16,013 nt of DNA from an uncultured Clostridia bacterium (lineage in GTDB: Bacteria; Bacillota; Clostridia; Peptostreptococcales; Anaerovoracaceae). Numbering within the stretch: position 1 is the stretch's first letter; each line of letters starts with the position of its first letter. Under the pieces are notes generated by a model. The model was not told the DNA's origin, searched no databases, and saw only the letters and a program-made list of their open reading frames with translations. The translations under genes were made by a program, and so were the position numbers. Below, in pieces: positions 8,001 to 14,481 of this stretch. The stretch is from contig CAMNJG010000013.1 in the NCBI GenBank assembly GCA_946541285.1, positions 1 through 16,013 on the forward strand, read 5' to 3'.

Positions 8001-9134
8001 GTACCACTGGAGCTGCCGGAAGAGAGCAGCCCCCGTCAGGTACTTCCGCTTCTTTTTGAAAAAGGAAAAGTACCGGACAGGAACAGTCTGATCGGGCAGT
8101 TGAATAAGTCTTTTTTTGAACATCGTGCTTCCCTGAATGATTATCAGCCGGAAATGGAAGAACTGTTCGCGGAGATGGATGAGGATATGGAGCCTGGCTG
8201 GCCTTCTGCCCGCAGGACGAATATCCGGGCCCGGTACCAGGGGATTCCAGTGTCCTTTCATGAACTGATCCGGCATCTGGAAGAAGATATCCAGGAGCTG
8301 GAACAGCTGATCCGTGCCGGAGACCGGGAATTGTTCGAAGATATTCTCTCCAATATCATCAGCCGGAAAATCAGGGGACGGATCAACAGCTCCAATGCCT
8401 GGGTCGCGAAAATGAACCAGCTGATGGGACAGATGGATACCTCCAGCGGGTTGCAGTTCAGCCTCCGCTGGCGCAGCCGTACCGCGGAATCCGAGGATCA
8501 GATGGATACCAGGGAACTGGTTACTCTCCTGAAAAAAGATTACCGGGTTATGAGCGAACAGGAAACGGAGCGGCTTTCACTGCATTTCCGCTCAAAAGTC
8601 GCCCAGGCTCGTCTGCGATCCGGAGAAGACCGTTCCGGCGGATCCTTTTATCAGATGATGAAGGAAATCCTTGATTACCGGAAATGGTTTGAATTTCAGC
8701 TGTTTTTCAGAAAAGGCGGAGAGCCGGTTCGCGAGCTGACAAACAGCGTGTTCGGAACCTTCAGTGGCGGAGAAAAAGCGATGGCGATGTATGTCCCTCT
8801 GTTTTCCTCTGTCGCGGCGAAATATCAGGGCGGCAGGCAGGACGCGCCGCGGATGATTGCTCTGGATGAAGCATTTGCCGGAGTGGACAGTAAAAATATA
8901 CGGGACATGTTCCGTCTGATGACTGAGTTCCACTTTGATTTTATCATCAATTCCCAGGTCCTCTGGGGGGACAGTGATACGCTGGACGCCCTGGCGATCT
9001 ACCAGCTGATCCGTCCCCGCAATGCCCGTTTCGTGACGGTTATGCCATATCTGTGGAACGGCTCGGCGAGGGAGGAACTGAATACAGAACAGGAAGTAGA
9101 AGAACGGATGAAGGCACTGGAGGAGCAGCAGTGA
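5022..9134 (+). CDS. jetC: Wadjet protein JetC, SMC/MukB-like ATPase (TIGR02680 family)
   Basis: The motor of the Wadjet complex, thought to extrude DNA loops and thereby recognise small circular DNA. At 1370 residues it is the expected length. Walker A is GSNGSGKS at residues 34-41. The C-terminal head carries the ABC signature FSGGEK (1247-1252) and Walker B IALDEAF with D1282 and catalytic E1283, so the ATPase site looks complete. Heptad-rich, Glu/Arg/Gln-rich coiled coils cover roughly 240-580 and 735-1000. Between them, about 590-732, is a globular hinge (NIPYIEFYRI, then MGLLDALIVD, then TGTVKASYLG) of the type seen in this family. The start has GGAGG seven to eight bases upstream and overlaps the jetB stop. 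A 45-base gap leads to jetD. Confidence 0.95.
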   Translation: MNSRWQANRIGLINFWYYDDQEFPFARGRMLLRGSNGSGKSVTMQSIIPLLLDGNMSPERLDPFGSRDRKMSGYLLEENDERDERTGYLYLEFRREDSDTFLTIGMGMRARRGKPVDKWYFSLTDGRRIGKDFFLYKKMEEKIPLTRRELDNRIGDGGRVFDRQQDYMAYVNQQIFGFETTEAYRDMIDLLIQLRTPKLSREFKPSVISEILSDSLQPLSDEDLRPMSEAIENMDTMSLNLKGQKEALEAARKIRQVLERYDRLSLYEKAKNYQETQRERKRLDDEKEQCCDERDERSGTLAELEQRRTELDARKSAMEKERESLRQSDAFALKEREIELQQRSRNEKALLEARKQNLQEKTVQKQTVREKAGQEQKVREGKKAELLLLLEAMQKESEDMSFDEHSFFSDELQQHFEEEYTFSFHQAVMEETRKKIEQGTELLKQADLQRRETEELIREKEQKERDEEGAERRVNELEMLMTQTCNEWKEHLYSWNSANRELKLPEETLREMARFVDSYSIESDFSAVRHLAADTWIDLDSHTDQELRKNRILQEECSDALAAVKEELKEWETSKDPEPPRSDAVLRNRKRLKEQNIPYIEFYRILDWTENTSPEICDRMEEALVQMGLLDALIVDEQYREQVLSCDPDSCDRYLFTGSPAEGTSLLEILQPDSSVDDLMKNHQILDILQSISFGGTPEGSDTWISGEGLYQIGILSGTVTGTVKASYLGVEARERRRQEAIRECRETIRNLEEELSGLEALAEGMEKRRQLLRQEYEAFPDDNDLQECVRMLDSADRELDWLRQEVRRLAGKAEEKTAALRKVMEEAGKIADGLHMRCSLEVFVQASEAVKSYIRNFYQLCAGHEAYLQLCKRILELEERIGELDLDIGRIAEEIRPAEQSLRQIQEELQSIADQLKLTDYEQIEERLEQCLQWLDAYPEQLRQCVAEMTRHQEKIRLLREKIQELEKEREILLRKEQYLGSVYREERKLGSVPLELPEESSPRQVLPLLFEKGKVPDRNSLIGQLNKSFFEHRASLNDYQPEMEELFAEMDEDMEPGWPSARRTNIRARYQGIPVSFHELIRHLEEDIQELEQLIRAGDRELFEDILSNIISRKIRGRINSSNAWVAKMNQLMGQMDTSSGLQFSLRWRSRTAESEDQMDTRELVTLLKKDYRVMSEQETERLSLHFRSKVAQARLRSGEDRSGGSFYQMMKEILDYRKWFEFQLFFRKGGEPVRELTNSVFGTFSGGEKAMAMYVPLFSSVAAKYQGGRQDAPRMIALDEAFAGVDSKNIRDMFRLMTEFHFDFIINSQVLWGDSDTLDALAIYQLIRPRNARFVTVMPYLWNGSAREELNTEQEVEERMKALEEQQ

Positions 9135-9179
9135 ACCGCGTTTCCTGAAAAGAGAGCAGAAAAGAACAGGATATGATGA

Positions 9180-11102
9180 ATGGAACAGATTTCAACGACA
9201 ACAGCGACGTCATCAGCGGACCCTCTCTCTCCGGAGCAGATATCCGGTCATGACAGGGCAAAAGAGGCGGCAGCGTATCTGCGGGAATATGCAGTACTGC
9301 GCCGCCTGATGGAAGGGTTCCGGGACAAGTATGTTTCCTATGGCCGTTTTGGCGGAAGTGTCCTTCTGGAAGCATTATCCGCGGAGGACATCGATGTGCT
9401 GGAAGGCTTTTTTCAGACCGGGTTCCATGGGGAAAAACAGGTACGGATTACCGCCGTGAAATTTCAGAAGGCTCTGGCTGCCAGCCGTTTCGCGCCGGCC
9501 ACGCCGGAAGAAGTGCTGCGTGAGTATTTCGGAGCAGCGCTTCAGGGAAAAAAGCAGCGGGCGGAAGAACGGAAGAATCTCCTGGAAGCGATACTGGATC
9601 AGGCTGAAAACATCTGGAAAAAACCGGCGGTGTCTTCCTGGATCCGGCATCTGCGTGAGGATCCGAAACACGGGATTCACTATTATCTGAGACAGAAGCT
9701 TCCTTTTGAAGGTGCTGTTGCCTGTTCTGCCGTTCACTCTCTGCCGGATGATACAGATCGGGCGGAGCCGGGAGTACAGGACAACCTTCCTGTTTTGGAG
9801 GAAACACGTCATCCGGGTCGTCTGCCGCTGCTGTATCAGATGATGGACACATGGAGAATAAGAGGCGGCGAAACCGGGTCACTGTCTGAGGAACAGCGTA
9901 AAGCGCTGTTTATCCTGGTTCTTGGTGTGGCACTCCTGGAGGGGTTTCCCTGCCGCAGAGGGACTTTTGAATATCTTCCTGTATTCGCGGCGAAGATTAC
10001 AGGCGATCCGCATTTCTTTGATCAGGGGTCCGCGGCGGGCAGCTTTCTTGATCAGATCGCGCGGTGGATGAATCGTTACGAGGGAAAAGCGCTGCCTTCC
10101 TTCCGGGGGTTCGAATCTCTCCGGCGTCAGCGGATTTATCTCAGTGTTGGGATCATACAGGGAGACAGTTCCAATTACACGATGCTCTACGGCCTGCGCG
10201 CGTATGGAAAAGAAGGACAGGTTCATCAGGGGATGGACGGATTTATGAATGAAATGGATATGGTTCAGATCCCTCTGCATGTGATTGAAAACTGGACAGC
10301 TGTCTCCTGCCCGGATCAGAAAATATGGATCGTGGAAAATCCGTCGGTCTATTCGGTACTGTGCCAGCATTCTGCCGGCCGTTATGCCTGTATGTGCGTG
10401 AACGGCCAGCCCAACCTCAGTTCCCTGAGAATGCTGGACCTCCTGGCGTTATCCGGTGTTTCTGTTTATTATGCCGGGGATTTTGATCCGGAGGGGCTGC
10501 GGATCGCGCAGAACCTGAGGCGGTATTACCGGGGGACGTTCCATTACTGGCATATGTCGGCAGAGGATTATCATGCCGCGCTGTCCAGTGTGGAACTGAC
10601 GTCAAAGCGGCTGAAAATGCTGCAGAACATCCGGGATCCGGAACTGATTCCGATAGCCAGGAAAATGTTGGAAAATGGTCATGCAGGGTATCAGGAAAAC
10701 ATATGGGAGCGCTATCTGCCGGAACCGGCCGGAAGCGCGGGGAAGACTCCTGTATATAAGGAAAAGAAGTCAATGGATCATACATATTTTAAAATGGAAA
10801 TCTATATACCGGAACTGCATTTTCCGGTTCTGCAGAAAGCTCTGCAGGAGGCGGATGCCGGACATATCGGCAATTATGACTGTTGTCTTTCCTTCAGCCG
10901 TGTCACCGGCCAGTGGCGACCGCTGCCCGGAACCGATCCGTATCTCGGAACAGAAAATGAAATCTGCCAGGCAGAGGAACTCAAAGTGGAAGTGACAGTT
11001 CGGGGGGATCGGCTGGAAGACACCCTGCGCGCAGTCAAAGCAGTCCATCCTTATGAAGAACCGGTCATCAACGTGATCCCGCTGTACCGGACCGGGCTCT
11101 GA
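9180..11102 (+). CDS. jetD: Wadjet nuclease JetD (DUF3323/DUF2399, TIGR02679) fused to a C-terminal COG3323 domain
   Basis: Residues about 1-530 are a JetD nuclease, related to the topoisomerase VI A subunit, that cuts DNA trapped by JetABC. The DUF3323-like N-terminal part includes YGRFGGSV near 54. The Toprim/DUF2399 domain at the end shows the metal site: E386 in IVENPSVYSVL and D434-F-D436 in YYAGDFDPEGLRIA, all intact. Residues 532-640 form a second full domain of the COG3323 type (the PII/CutA-like module inserted in YqfO/NIF3 proteins), with GHIGNYDCC, then WRPLPGTDPYLG and the hallmark HPYEEP near the end. This fusion is not part of standard JetD. The join is a short linker rich in Lys and Glu. 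The start at 9180 follows AGGA; nearby ATGs at 9173 and 9176 are out of frame. The stop overlaps the next ORF. Confidence 0.9.
   Translation: MEQISTTTATSSADPLSPEQISGHDRAKEAAAYLREYAVLRRLMEGFRDKYVSYGRFGGSVLLEALSAEDIDVLEGFFQTGFHGEKQVRITAVKFQKALAASRFAPATPEEVLREYFGAALQGKKQRAEERKNLLEAILDQAENIWKKPAVSSWIRHLREDPKHGIHYYLRQKLPFEGAVACSAVHSLPDDTDRAEPGVQDNLPVLEETRHPGRLPLLYQMMDTWRIRGGETGSLSEEQRKALFILVLGVALLEGFPCRRGTFEYLPVFAAKITGDPHFFDQGSAAGSFLDQIARWMNRYEGKALPSFRGFESLRRQRIYLSVGIIQGDSSNYTMLYGLRAYGKEGQVHQGMDGFMNEMDMVQIPLHVIENWTAVSCPDQKIWIVENPSVYSVLCQHSAGRYACMCVNGQPNLSSLRMLDLLALSGVSVYYAGDFDPEGLRIAQNLRRYYRGTFHYWHMSAEDYHAALSSVELTSKRLKMLQNIRDPELIPIARKMLENGHAGYQENIWERYLPEPAGSAGKTPVYKEKKSMDHTYFKMEIYIPELHFPVLQKALQEADAGHIGNYDCCLSFSRVTGQWRPLPGTDPYLGTENEICQAEELKVEVTVRGDRLEDTLRAVKAVHPYEEPVINVIPLYRTGL
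10773..11102 (+). other. COG3323 (YqfO/NIF3-insert, PII-like) domain at the 3' end of jetD, with possible internal start
   Basis: Met532 of JetD lies exactly where free-standing COG3323 proteins of about 105 residues begin, and 109 residues follow. AAGGAAAAG at 10758-10766 precedes this ATG at a workable distance, so a separate small protein could also be made from the same mRNA. Domain identity is well supported by GNYDCC, GTDPYLG and HPYEEP. The family fold resembles trimeric PII/CutA regulators; ligand unknown. Internal initiation is inference. Confidence 0.7.
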
Positions 11103-11242
11103 TGAAACCGGGGAACCATTCAGGAATCATCCCCTGCTACTGTGTGACCGGATCAGATGGAAACCTGACTGGATACAGAGGCGGACCGGAACGGAAAGAA
11201 TCGCTTTTGCAGATGGAAAAAGCAGTGATGGAGGAATTATGA
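11102..11242 (+). CDS. 46-residue mini-ORF coupled to jetD and the hydrolase, unknown function
   Basis: An ATG at 11102 shares its A with the jetD stop (TGATG), and the ORF ends in a TGA that overlaps the next ATG (ATGA, 11239-11242). It therefore fills the whole gap and would let ribosomes pass from jetD to the hydrolase. The product has two cysteines (IPCYCVTG), a Gly-rich middle and an amphipathic charged end (LLQMEKAVMEEL). I recognise no family. It has no clear ribosome site of its own, so translation would depend on coupling. The exact junctions are visible; expression is inferred, and an untranslated spacer remains possible. Confidence 0.45.
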   Translation: MKPGNHSGIIPCYCVTGSDGNLTGYRGGPERKESLLQMEKAVMEEL

Positions 11243-12033
11243 AATCATTTACATTGATGAAAAAAAGCGGCGCGGTGATTCCCTGCCTGATGGAGGTGCC
11301 GGAAAGCGCGCGGGACATCATTATCATGGTACATGGCTTCGGCAGTCAGAAAGACTGCGCGACGGCGCAGATGCTCTTCCGCCGGATGCCGCCCGCGGGA
11401 TTTGGCGTCGTGACCTATGATCAGCCGGCGCATGGCCCGGATGAAGCGGGAGAGGAGCTGCTGCTGGTAGAGAATTGTATCTCGAGCCTGCAGACAGTAG
11501 ATCAGTTTGTAGCGGATGAGTTCCCGGACGCGCGAGTCTGTTATTTCTCTTCCAGCTTTGGAGCATACATTACAACCCTGTATCTCTGTCAGTTCCCCCA
11601 TCATGGCCATAGGGCTTTTCTGCGCAGTGCCGCTGTCAATATGCCGCTTCTTATGCTGGGGCCTCCGGGCACAGAGATGGATCCGGCTTACAGGAAAGAA
11701 TTCGATGAAAAAGGGTATATTGTTTCCGACATCGGCCCTTCGGCGATCCGGATTCCACTGGAATTCCTGCATGGTCTTGCCCGCAACGACCTGGCGGAGC
11801 GATTCAGGAGACGGATTTTTCAGGATACAGAGTTTGAGATGGTACACGGAGAAAAGGATTCCACGATTGAGGTGTCATTCGCGAAAACATTTGCGGAGCA
11901 GTTCGGGATTCCGATTACCGTGATTCCGGATGAGGAGCATACCCTGTCGGATCATCCGGAAACGCCGGACCGGGTCGCGGATCTGGCGATTGCCTTTTAT
12001 CGGAGAGAAAAAAGCGGAAAAGGGTCACGATAA
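11239..12033 (+). CDS. Alpha/beta-hydrolase (serine hydrolase/esterase-like)
   Basis: Cytosolic alpha/beta-hydrolase of 264 residues. The oxyanion motif HGFG is at 32-35. The nucleophile elbow is SSSFG (104-108) with S106 as the likely nucleophile; the first Gly of the usual GxSxG is a Ser. D207 (GEKDS) and H234 (EEHTLSDHPE) complete a plausible triad. There is no signal peptide. The substrate is unknown; the family covers esterases, lipases, peptidases and acyltransferases. GGAGG lies five bases before the start, which overlaps the mini-ORF stop. The stop TAA shares its A with the ATG of the next gene (TAATG). This embeds it in the chain running from jetD to 13634. Confidence 0.85.
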   Translation: MKSFTLMKKSGAVIPCLMEVPESARDIIIMVHGFGSQKDCATAQMLFRRMPPAGFGVVTYDQPAHGPDEAGEELLLVENCISSLQTVDQFVADEFPDARVCYFSSSFGAYITTLYLCQFPHHGHRAFLRSAAVNMPLLMLGPPGTEMDPAYRKEFDEKGYIVSDIGPSAIRIPLEFLHGLARNDLAERFRRRIFQDTEFEMVHGEKDSTIEVSFAKTFAEQFGIPITVIPDEEHTLSDHPETPDRVADLAIAFYRREKSGKGSR

Positions 12034-13634
12034 TGGAGAATCAACTGCTTCGGAATAAATATTATCTGTATATCACAGAATTTTTTTCGGGGATGGCGAT
12101 TATGGCGGTGGAACTGGGCGCGAGCCGGCTGCTGGCTCCGTATTTCAGTTCTTCGCAGATTGTATGGACGATCATCATCGGGACGATCATGATCGCCATG
12201 GCGCTGGGCAATGTATCTGGCGGTCGTTCAGCGGACAGAGATCCGGATCCCGTAAAACTGTACCGCAGGATCATCATCGCGGCGCTCTGGATTGCCGCGA
12301 TCCCGCTGCTGGGCAAATACATTATTGTCGGGATTACCGGACTGCTGATTGTGGCGGTCAGTACGAATTTCCTGATCATCGCGGCATTCTGCGCCTGTAT
12401 GGTGATCTTTGTCTATCCGCTGTTCCTGCTGGGAACCGTGACGCCAAGCCTGGTGAAATACACCACAGATAATCTGGAAGACAATGGAAAGGTGGTCGGG
12501 ACGCTGGGGGCCTTTAATACCATCGGCAGTATTCTGGGAACTTTTCTTCCGACGTTTGTGACGATTCCGGCTGTCGGGACAGCGGTGACATTCCTGATTT
12601 TTTCCGGTACACTGCTGTTGATCGGGATTCTTTTCTTTCTGTTTCAGAAGAAGGGGAAAAAGCTGATCGTGACAGCCGTAGTGTTCTTTACAGCATGCAG
12701 CGTCTTCGGCAATTCGGACAGCTTTGCCTTCTGGGAGGATGATCTCACTTATGAGGGAGAGTCTGTCTATAATTATCTGCAGGTAAAGGACAGCCCGGAA
12801 CGGACGATCCTTTCCACGAATGTTCTTTTCGGCGTGCAGTCGGTCTATGAAAAAAAGGATACGCTGACCAGCATGTATTATGATTACGCGCTGGCAGCTC
12901 CGGCGATGTCAGGCAGTGTCGCGGACGGGAAACACGCGTCTCTTCTGATTCTCGGCATGGGAACCGGTACTTACGCGGCCCAGTGCCGCCGTTACTATCC
13001 GGGGATGAGTATTTCCGGTGTGGAAATCGACGGGAAAATCACGGAACTGGCAAAAGAATATTTCCGGATGCCGGAGGATACCCCGGTGACAGAGTATGAT
13101 GGCCGGGCGTACCTCAATGTCGATCAGGGGATGTATGACGTGATCATGGTGGACGCGTATCAGGACATCACGATTCCGTTCCAGATGAGCAGCAGGGAAT
13201 TTTTTACACTGGTCAGAGAGCATCTGAATCCGGATGGTGTCATGATCGTCAATATGAATCTGCATACGGGCGACAGGGGCAGTATCAATGAATACCTGCA
13301 GGATACCATCGCTTCGGTTTTTCCGGAAGTTTATACGGTTGACGTGGATGGCTCCACCAACCGGGAACTGTTTGCCCTGCAGACTGCCGGAGGCCCGGAG
13401 AAGCTGGCCGCGTATGCCGATCAGGCAGAAAACCGGGAACTGGCGAATCTGCTGAAGCGGATCGGAGGGCATCTGATCCGGTATGAAGGCGGCAGTCATA
13501 TTTTTACGGATGACCAGGCGCCGGTAGAGCTGATGGGGATGAAAGCCATCGATTATATGATTCGCGAAGAGATCGGCTATTACAAAGAACTGTACCGTGA
13601 AAAGGGACTCGGCGGACTGCTGGAGGAAATGTGA
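12033..13634 (+). CDS. Membrane-anchored spermidine-synthase-like protein (fused transporter/aminopropyltransferase type)
   Basis: 533 residues in two parts. Residues 1 to about 215 hold six to seven hydrophobic spans, starting at ITEFFSGMAIMAVELGASRL, the hallmark of the membrane half annotated as fused MFS/spermidine synthase. Residues about 300-500 are a Rossmann methyltransferase-fold domain like SpeE: G308-M-G310-T-G312 for the nucleotide part of decarboxylated SAM or SAM, acidic E331 and D333 after the second strand, and D374-A-Y at the active-site strand. The loop after DAY reads QDITIPFQM rather than the D-x-x-D-P-x-G-P loop of true spermidine synthases, so polyamine synthesis is doubtful. 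It could transfer another group. The start overlaps the hydrolase stop. It is probably the last gene of the long operon; two hairpins follow the stop. Confidence 0.83.
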   Translation: MENQLLRNKYYLYITEFFSGMAIMAVELGASRLLAPYFSSSQIVWTIIIGTIMIAMALGNVSGGRSADRDPDPVKLYRRIIIAALWIAAIPLLGKYIIVGITGLLIVAVSTNFLIIAAFCACMVIFVYPLFLLGTVTPSLVKYTTDNLEDNGKVVGTLGAFNTIGSILGTFLPTFVTIPAVGTAVTFLIFSGTLLLIGILFFLFQKKGKKLIVTAVVFFTACSVFGNSDSFAFWEDDLTYEGESVYNYLQVKDSPERTILSTNVLFGVQSVYEKKDTLTSMYYDYALAAPAMSGSVADGKHASLLILGMGTGTYAAQCRRYYPGMSISGVEIDGKITELAKEYFRMPEDTPVTEYDGRAYLNVDQGMYDVIMVDAYQDITIPFQMSSREFFTLVREHLNPDGVMIVNMNLHTGDRGSINEYLQDTIASVFPEVYTVDVDGSTNRELFALQTAGGPEKLAAYADQAENRELANLLKRIGGHLIRYEGGSHIFTDDQAPVELMGMKAIDYMIREEIGYYKELYREKGLGGLLEEM

Positions 13635-13672
13635 TCCCGGCTGCCGGGAATCTCTGCAGAACAGAAGATTCC
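13635..13672 (+). terminator. Overlapping hairpins after the operon end (possible weak terminator)
   Basis: Immediately after the stop codon, TCCCGG (13635-13640) pairs with CCGGGA (13644-13649) around a 3-base loop. A second stem, GGAATCT (13647-13653) with AGATTCC (13666-13672), overlaps it by three bases. There is no U tract, so classical intrinsic termination is not supported. These may be 3'-end stabilisers or a rho-dependent end. Confidence 0.35.
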
Positions 13673-13693
13673 TGCTCATTGGAACAGGTGATG

Positions 13694-13702
13694 TGATATA
13701 AT
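13694..13702 (+). promoter_or_regulatory. Extended -10 promoter for the 13840 gene
   Basis: TGATATAAT at 13694-13702 is a perfect extended -10 element, the same nine bases as at 1336-1344. No good -35 is visible at the right distance. Transcription would start near 13709, leaving a 130-base leader. Confidence 0.6.
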
Positions 13703-13716
13703 GAAGTAAAAGTGGC

Positions 13717-13739
13717 GTGACCATGATGGACATCGTCAC
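13717..13739. repeat. 23-base palindrome just downstream of the promoter
   Basis: GTGAC (13717-13721) and ATG (13723-13725) mirror CAT (13731-13733) and GTCAC (13735-13739), with one C-C mismatch in each arm and a 5-base centre. It lies about +9 to +31 from the expected start, fitting a repressor roadblock site or a leader hairpin. A TTTTTT run sits at 13750-13755, ten bases beyond, which is too far for a normal terminator. Confidence 0.45.
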
Positions 13740-13839
13740 CGGATCGGACTTTTTTCGTGCCGGATTTCAGAAAGATGGATCAGACTGATATCCGCAGCCG
13801 AATTGGTGTTTGCTGTAGAATGATGAAAGGATGGACAGA

Positions 13840-14271
13840 ATGGGAAAAGTACTTCTTACGAAAAGCGGACGGGCAAAGACAGAGCGTTATATCAATCATG
13901 TCAAAAGAATGCGCGCGCATGTTTCTGCCATCGAAGACAGTACGGATGATGGAGAACTGGGTGTGGATCTGGTCATCGCGGACATGGAATCCAGGGATCT
14001 GAAAAAAGGTGACACGTACAGCACGGTGATGAACATCACCGATAAGAAAAAAACCGAACACGCGCTGGTACTGCAGGAAGGTCGTGATTTTACCGCCGCG
14101 GATGATATTACGGACATGAATTTTGAAACTTTTGTTTCAAAACTGCCGGATGGTACGCTGTCGGCCCTGATCCGGATCGAAGGCGACCCGCGGACACATG
14201 AAGTCAGAGGCACTTCGGAGGATATCTCGGCGAAAACCAGAGAGATTATCGCGAGATTGATGGAAGATTAA
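13840..14271 (+). CDS. Hypothetical soluble protein of 143 residues
   Basis: I do not recognise the family. The N-terminus is basic and helical (LLTKSGRAKTERYINHVKRMRAH). The rest is acidic, with several Asp/Glu-rich stretches (IEDSTDDGELG, TAADDITDMNFE). There is no cysteine, signal peptide or membrane span. The start at 13840 is chosen because AAAGGA (13825-13830) lies nine bases upstream. An ATG at 13831 in the same frame sits directly on that ribosome site and is unlikely to be used. The gene has its own extended -10 promoter and long leader. An 88-base gap leads to the small ORF at 14360. It looks like a real gene by frame length and ribosome site; function unknown. Confidence 0.75.
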   Translation: MGKVLLTKSGRAKTERYINHVKRMRAHVSAIEDSTDDGELGVDLVIADMESRDLKKGDTYSTVMNITDKKKTEHALVLQEGRDFTAADDITDMNFETFVSKLPDGTLSALIRIEGDPRTHEVRGTSEDISAKTREIIARLMED

Positions 14272-14284
14272 CAGATTGAAGTTT

Positions 14285-14332
14285 CCGGGCGACAGTCACC
14301 AGGCAGGACGCGCAGGGATGGCAGATGCCCGG
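14285..14332 (+). repeat. 6-bp inverted repeat enclosing a possible structured leader
   Basis: CCGGGC (14285-14290) and GCCCGG (14327-14332) are perfect complements around 36 GC-rich bases, just before the small membrane ORF. It could be the closing stem of a structured leader. It matches no riboswitch class that I recognise. Confidence 0.3.
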
Positions 14333-14359
14333 TCATGAATCGTGTCAGAAAAGGAGAAG

Positions 14360-14476
14360 ATGATGAAATCCAAAATGAAGTGGCATCAGTGGGGTGCCTG
14401 TATTATGGTGGTTGGGATGCTGATCTGCCTGATTTCCGGGATCGCGATGGTCCGTCCGGGAAAGAAGCAGGACTAG
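14360..14476 (+). CDS. Small single-span membrane protein, 37-38 residues
   Basis: A short ORF with a strong ribosome site, AAGGAG (14351-14356). Either of two adjacent ATGs (14360 or 14363) can be the start; the second has the better six-base spacing. The product has a basic N-terminus (MKSKMKWHQ), one hydrophobic span of about 20 residues (WGACIMVVGMLICLISGIAMV) and a basic end (RPGKKQD). The stop TAG (14474-14476) is five bases before the glycosylase ATG, so the two are probably coupled. The family is unknown. It lies in another frame from a misleading upstream extension of the glycosylase. Confidence 0.65.
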   Translation: MMKSKMKWHQWGACIMVVGMLICLISGIAMVRPGKKQD

Positions 14477-14481
14477 CCGGT

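Noticed and set aside
5022..9134. JetC as an SbcC/Rad50 exonuclease subunit
   Set aside because: There is no Rad50 zinc-hook CxxC at the hinge, a globular hinge is present instead, and no SbcD partner is adjacent.
2258..11102. Reading the four-gene set as a housekeeping MukBEF/MksBEF condensin
   Set aside because: The fourth gene with a Toprim nuclease site and the DUF2397/DUF2398 partners identify Wadjet. MukBEF has no such nuclease.
13757..14002. 81-codon ORF overlapping the 13840 gene
   Set aside because: It starts at GTG without a ribosome site and runs in another frame through the better-supported gene.
14285..14332. Possible riboswitch before the small membrane ORF
   Set aside because: Only a 6-bp closing stem can be seen. 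No conserved core of a known class (cobalamin, c-di-GMP, glycine and others) could be recognised.
14335..14481. N-terminal extension of the DNA glycosylase
   Set aside because: The 49 residues do not resemble the family, there is no ribosome site before 14335, and the strong ribosome site at 14351 serves a different frame.
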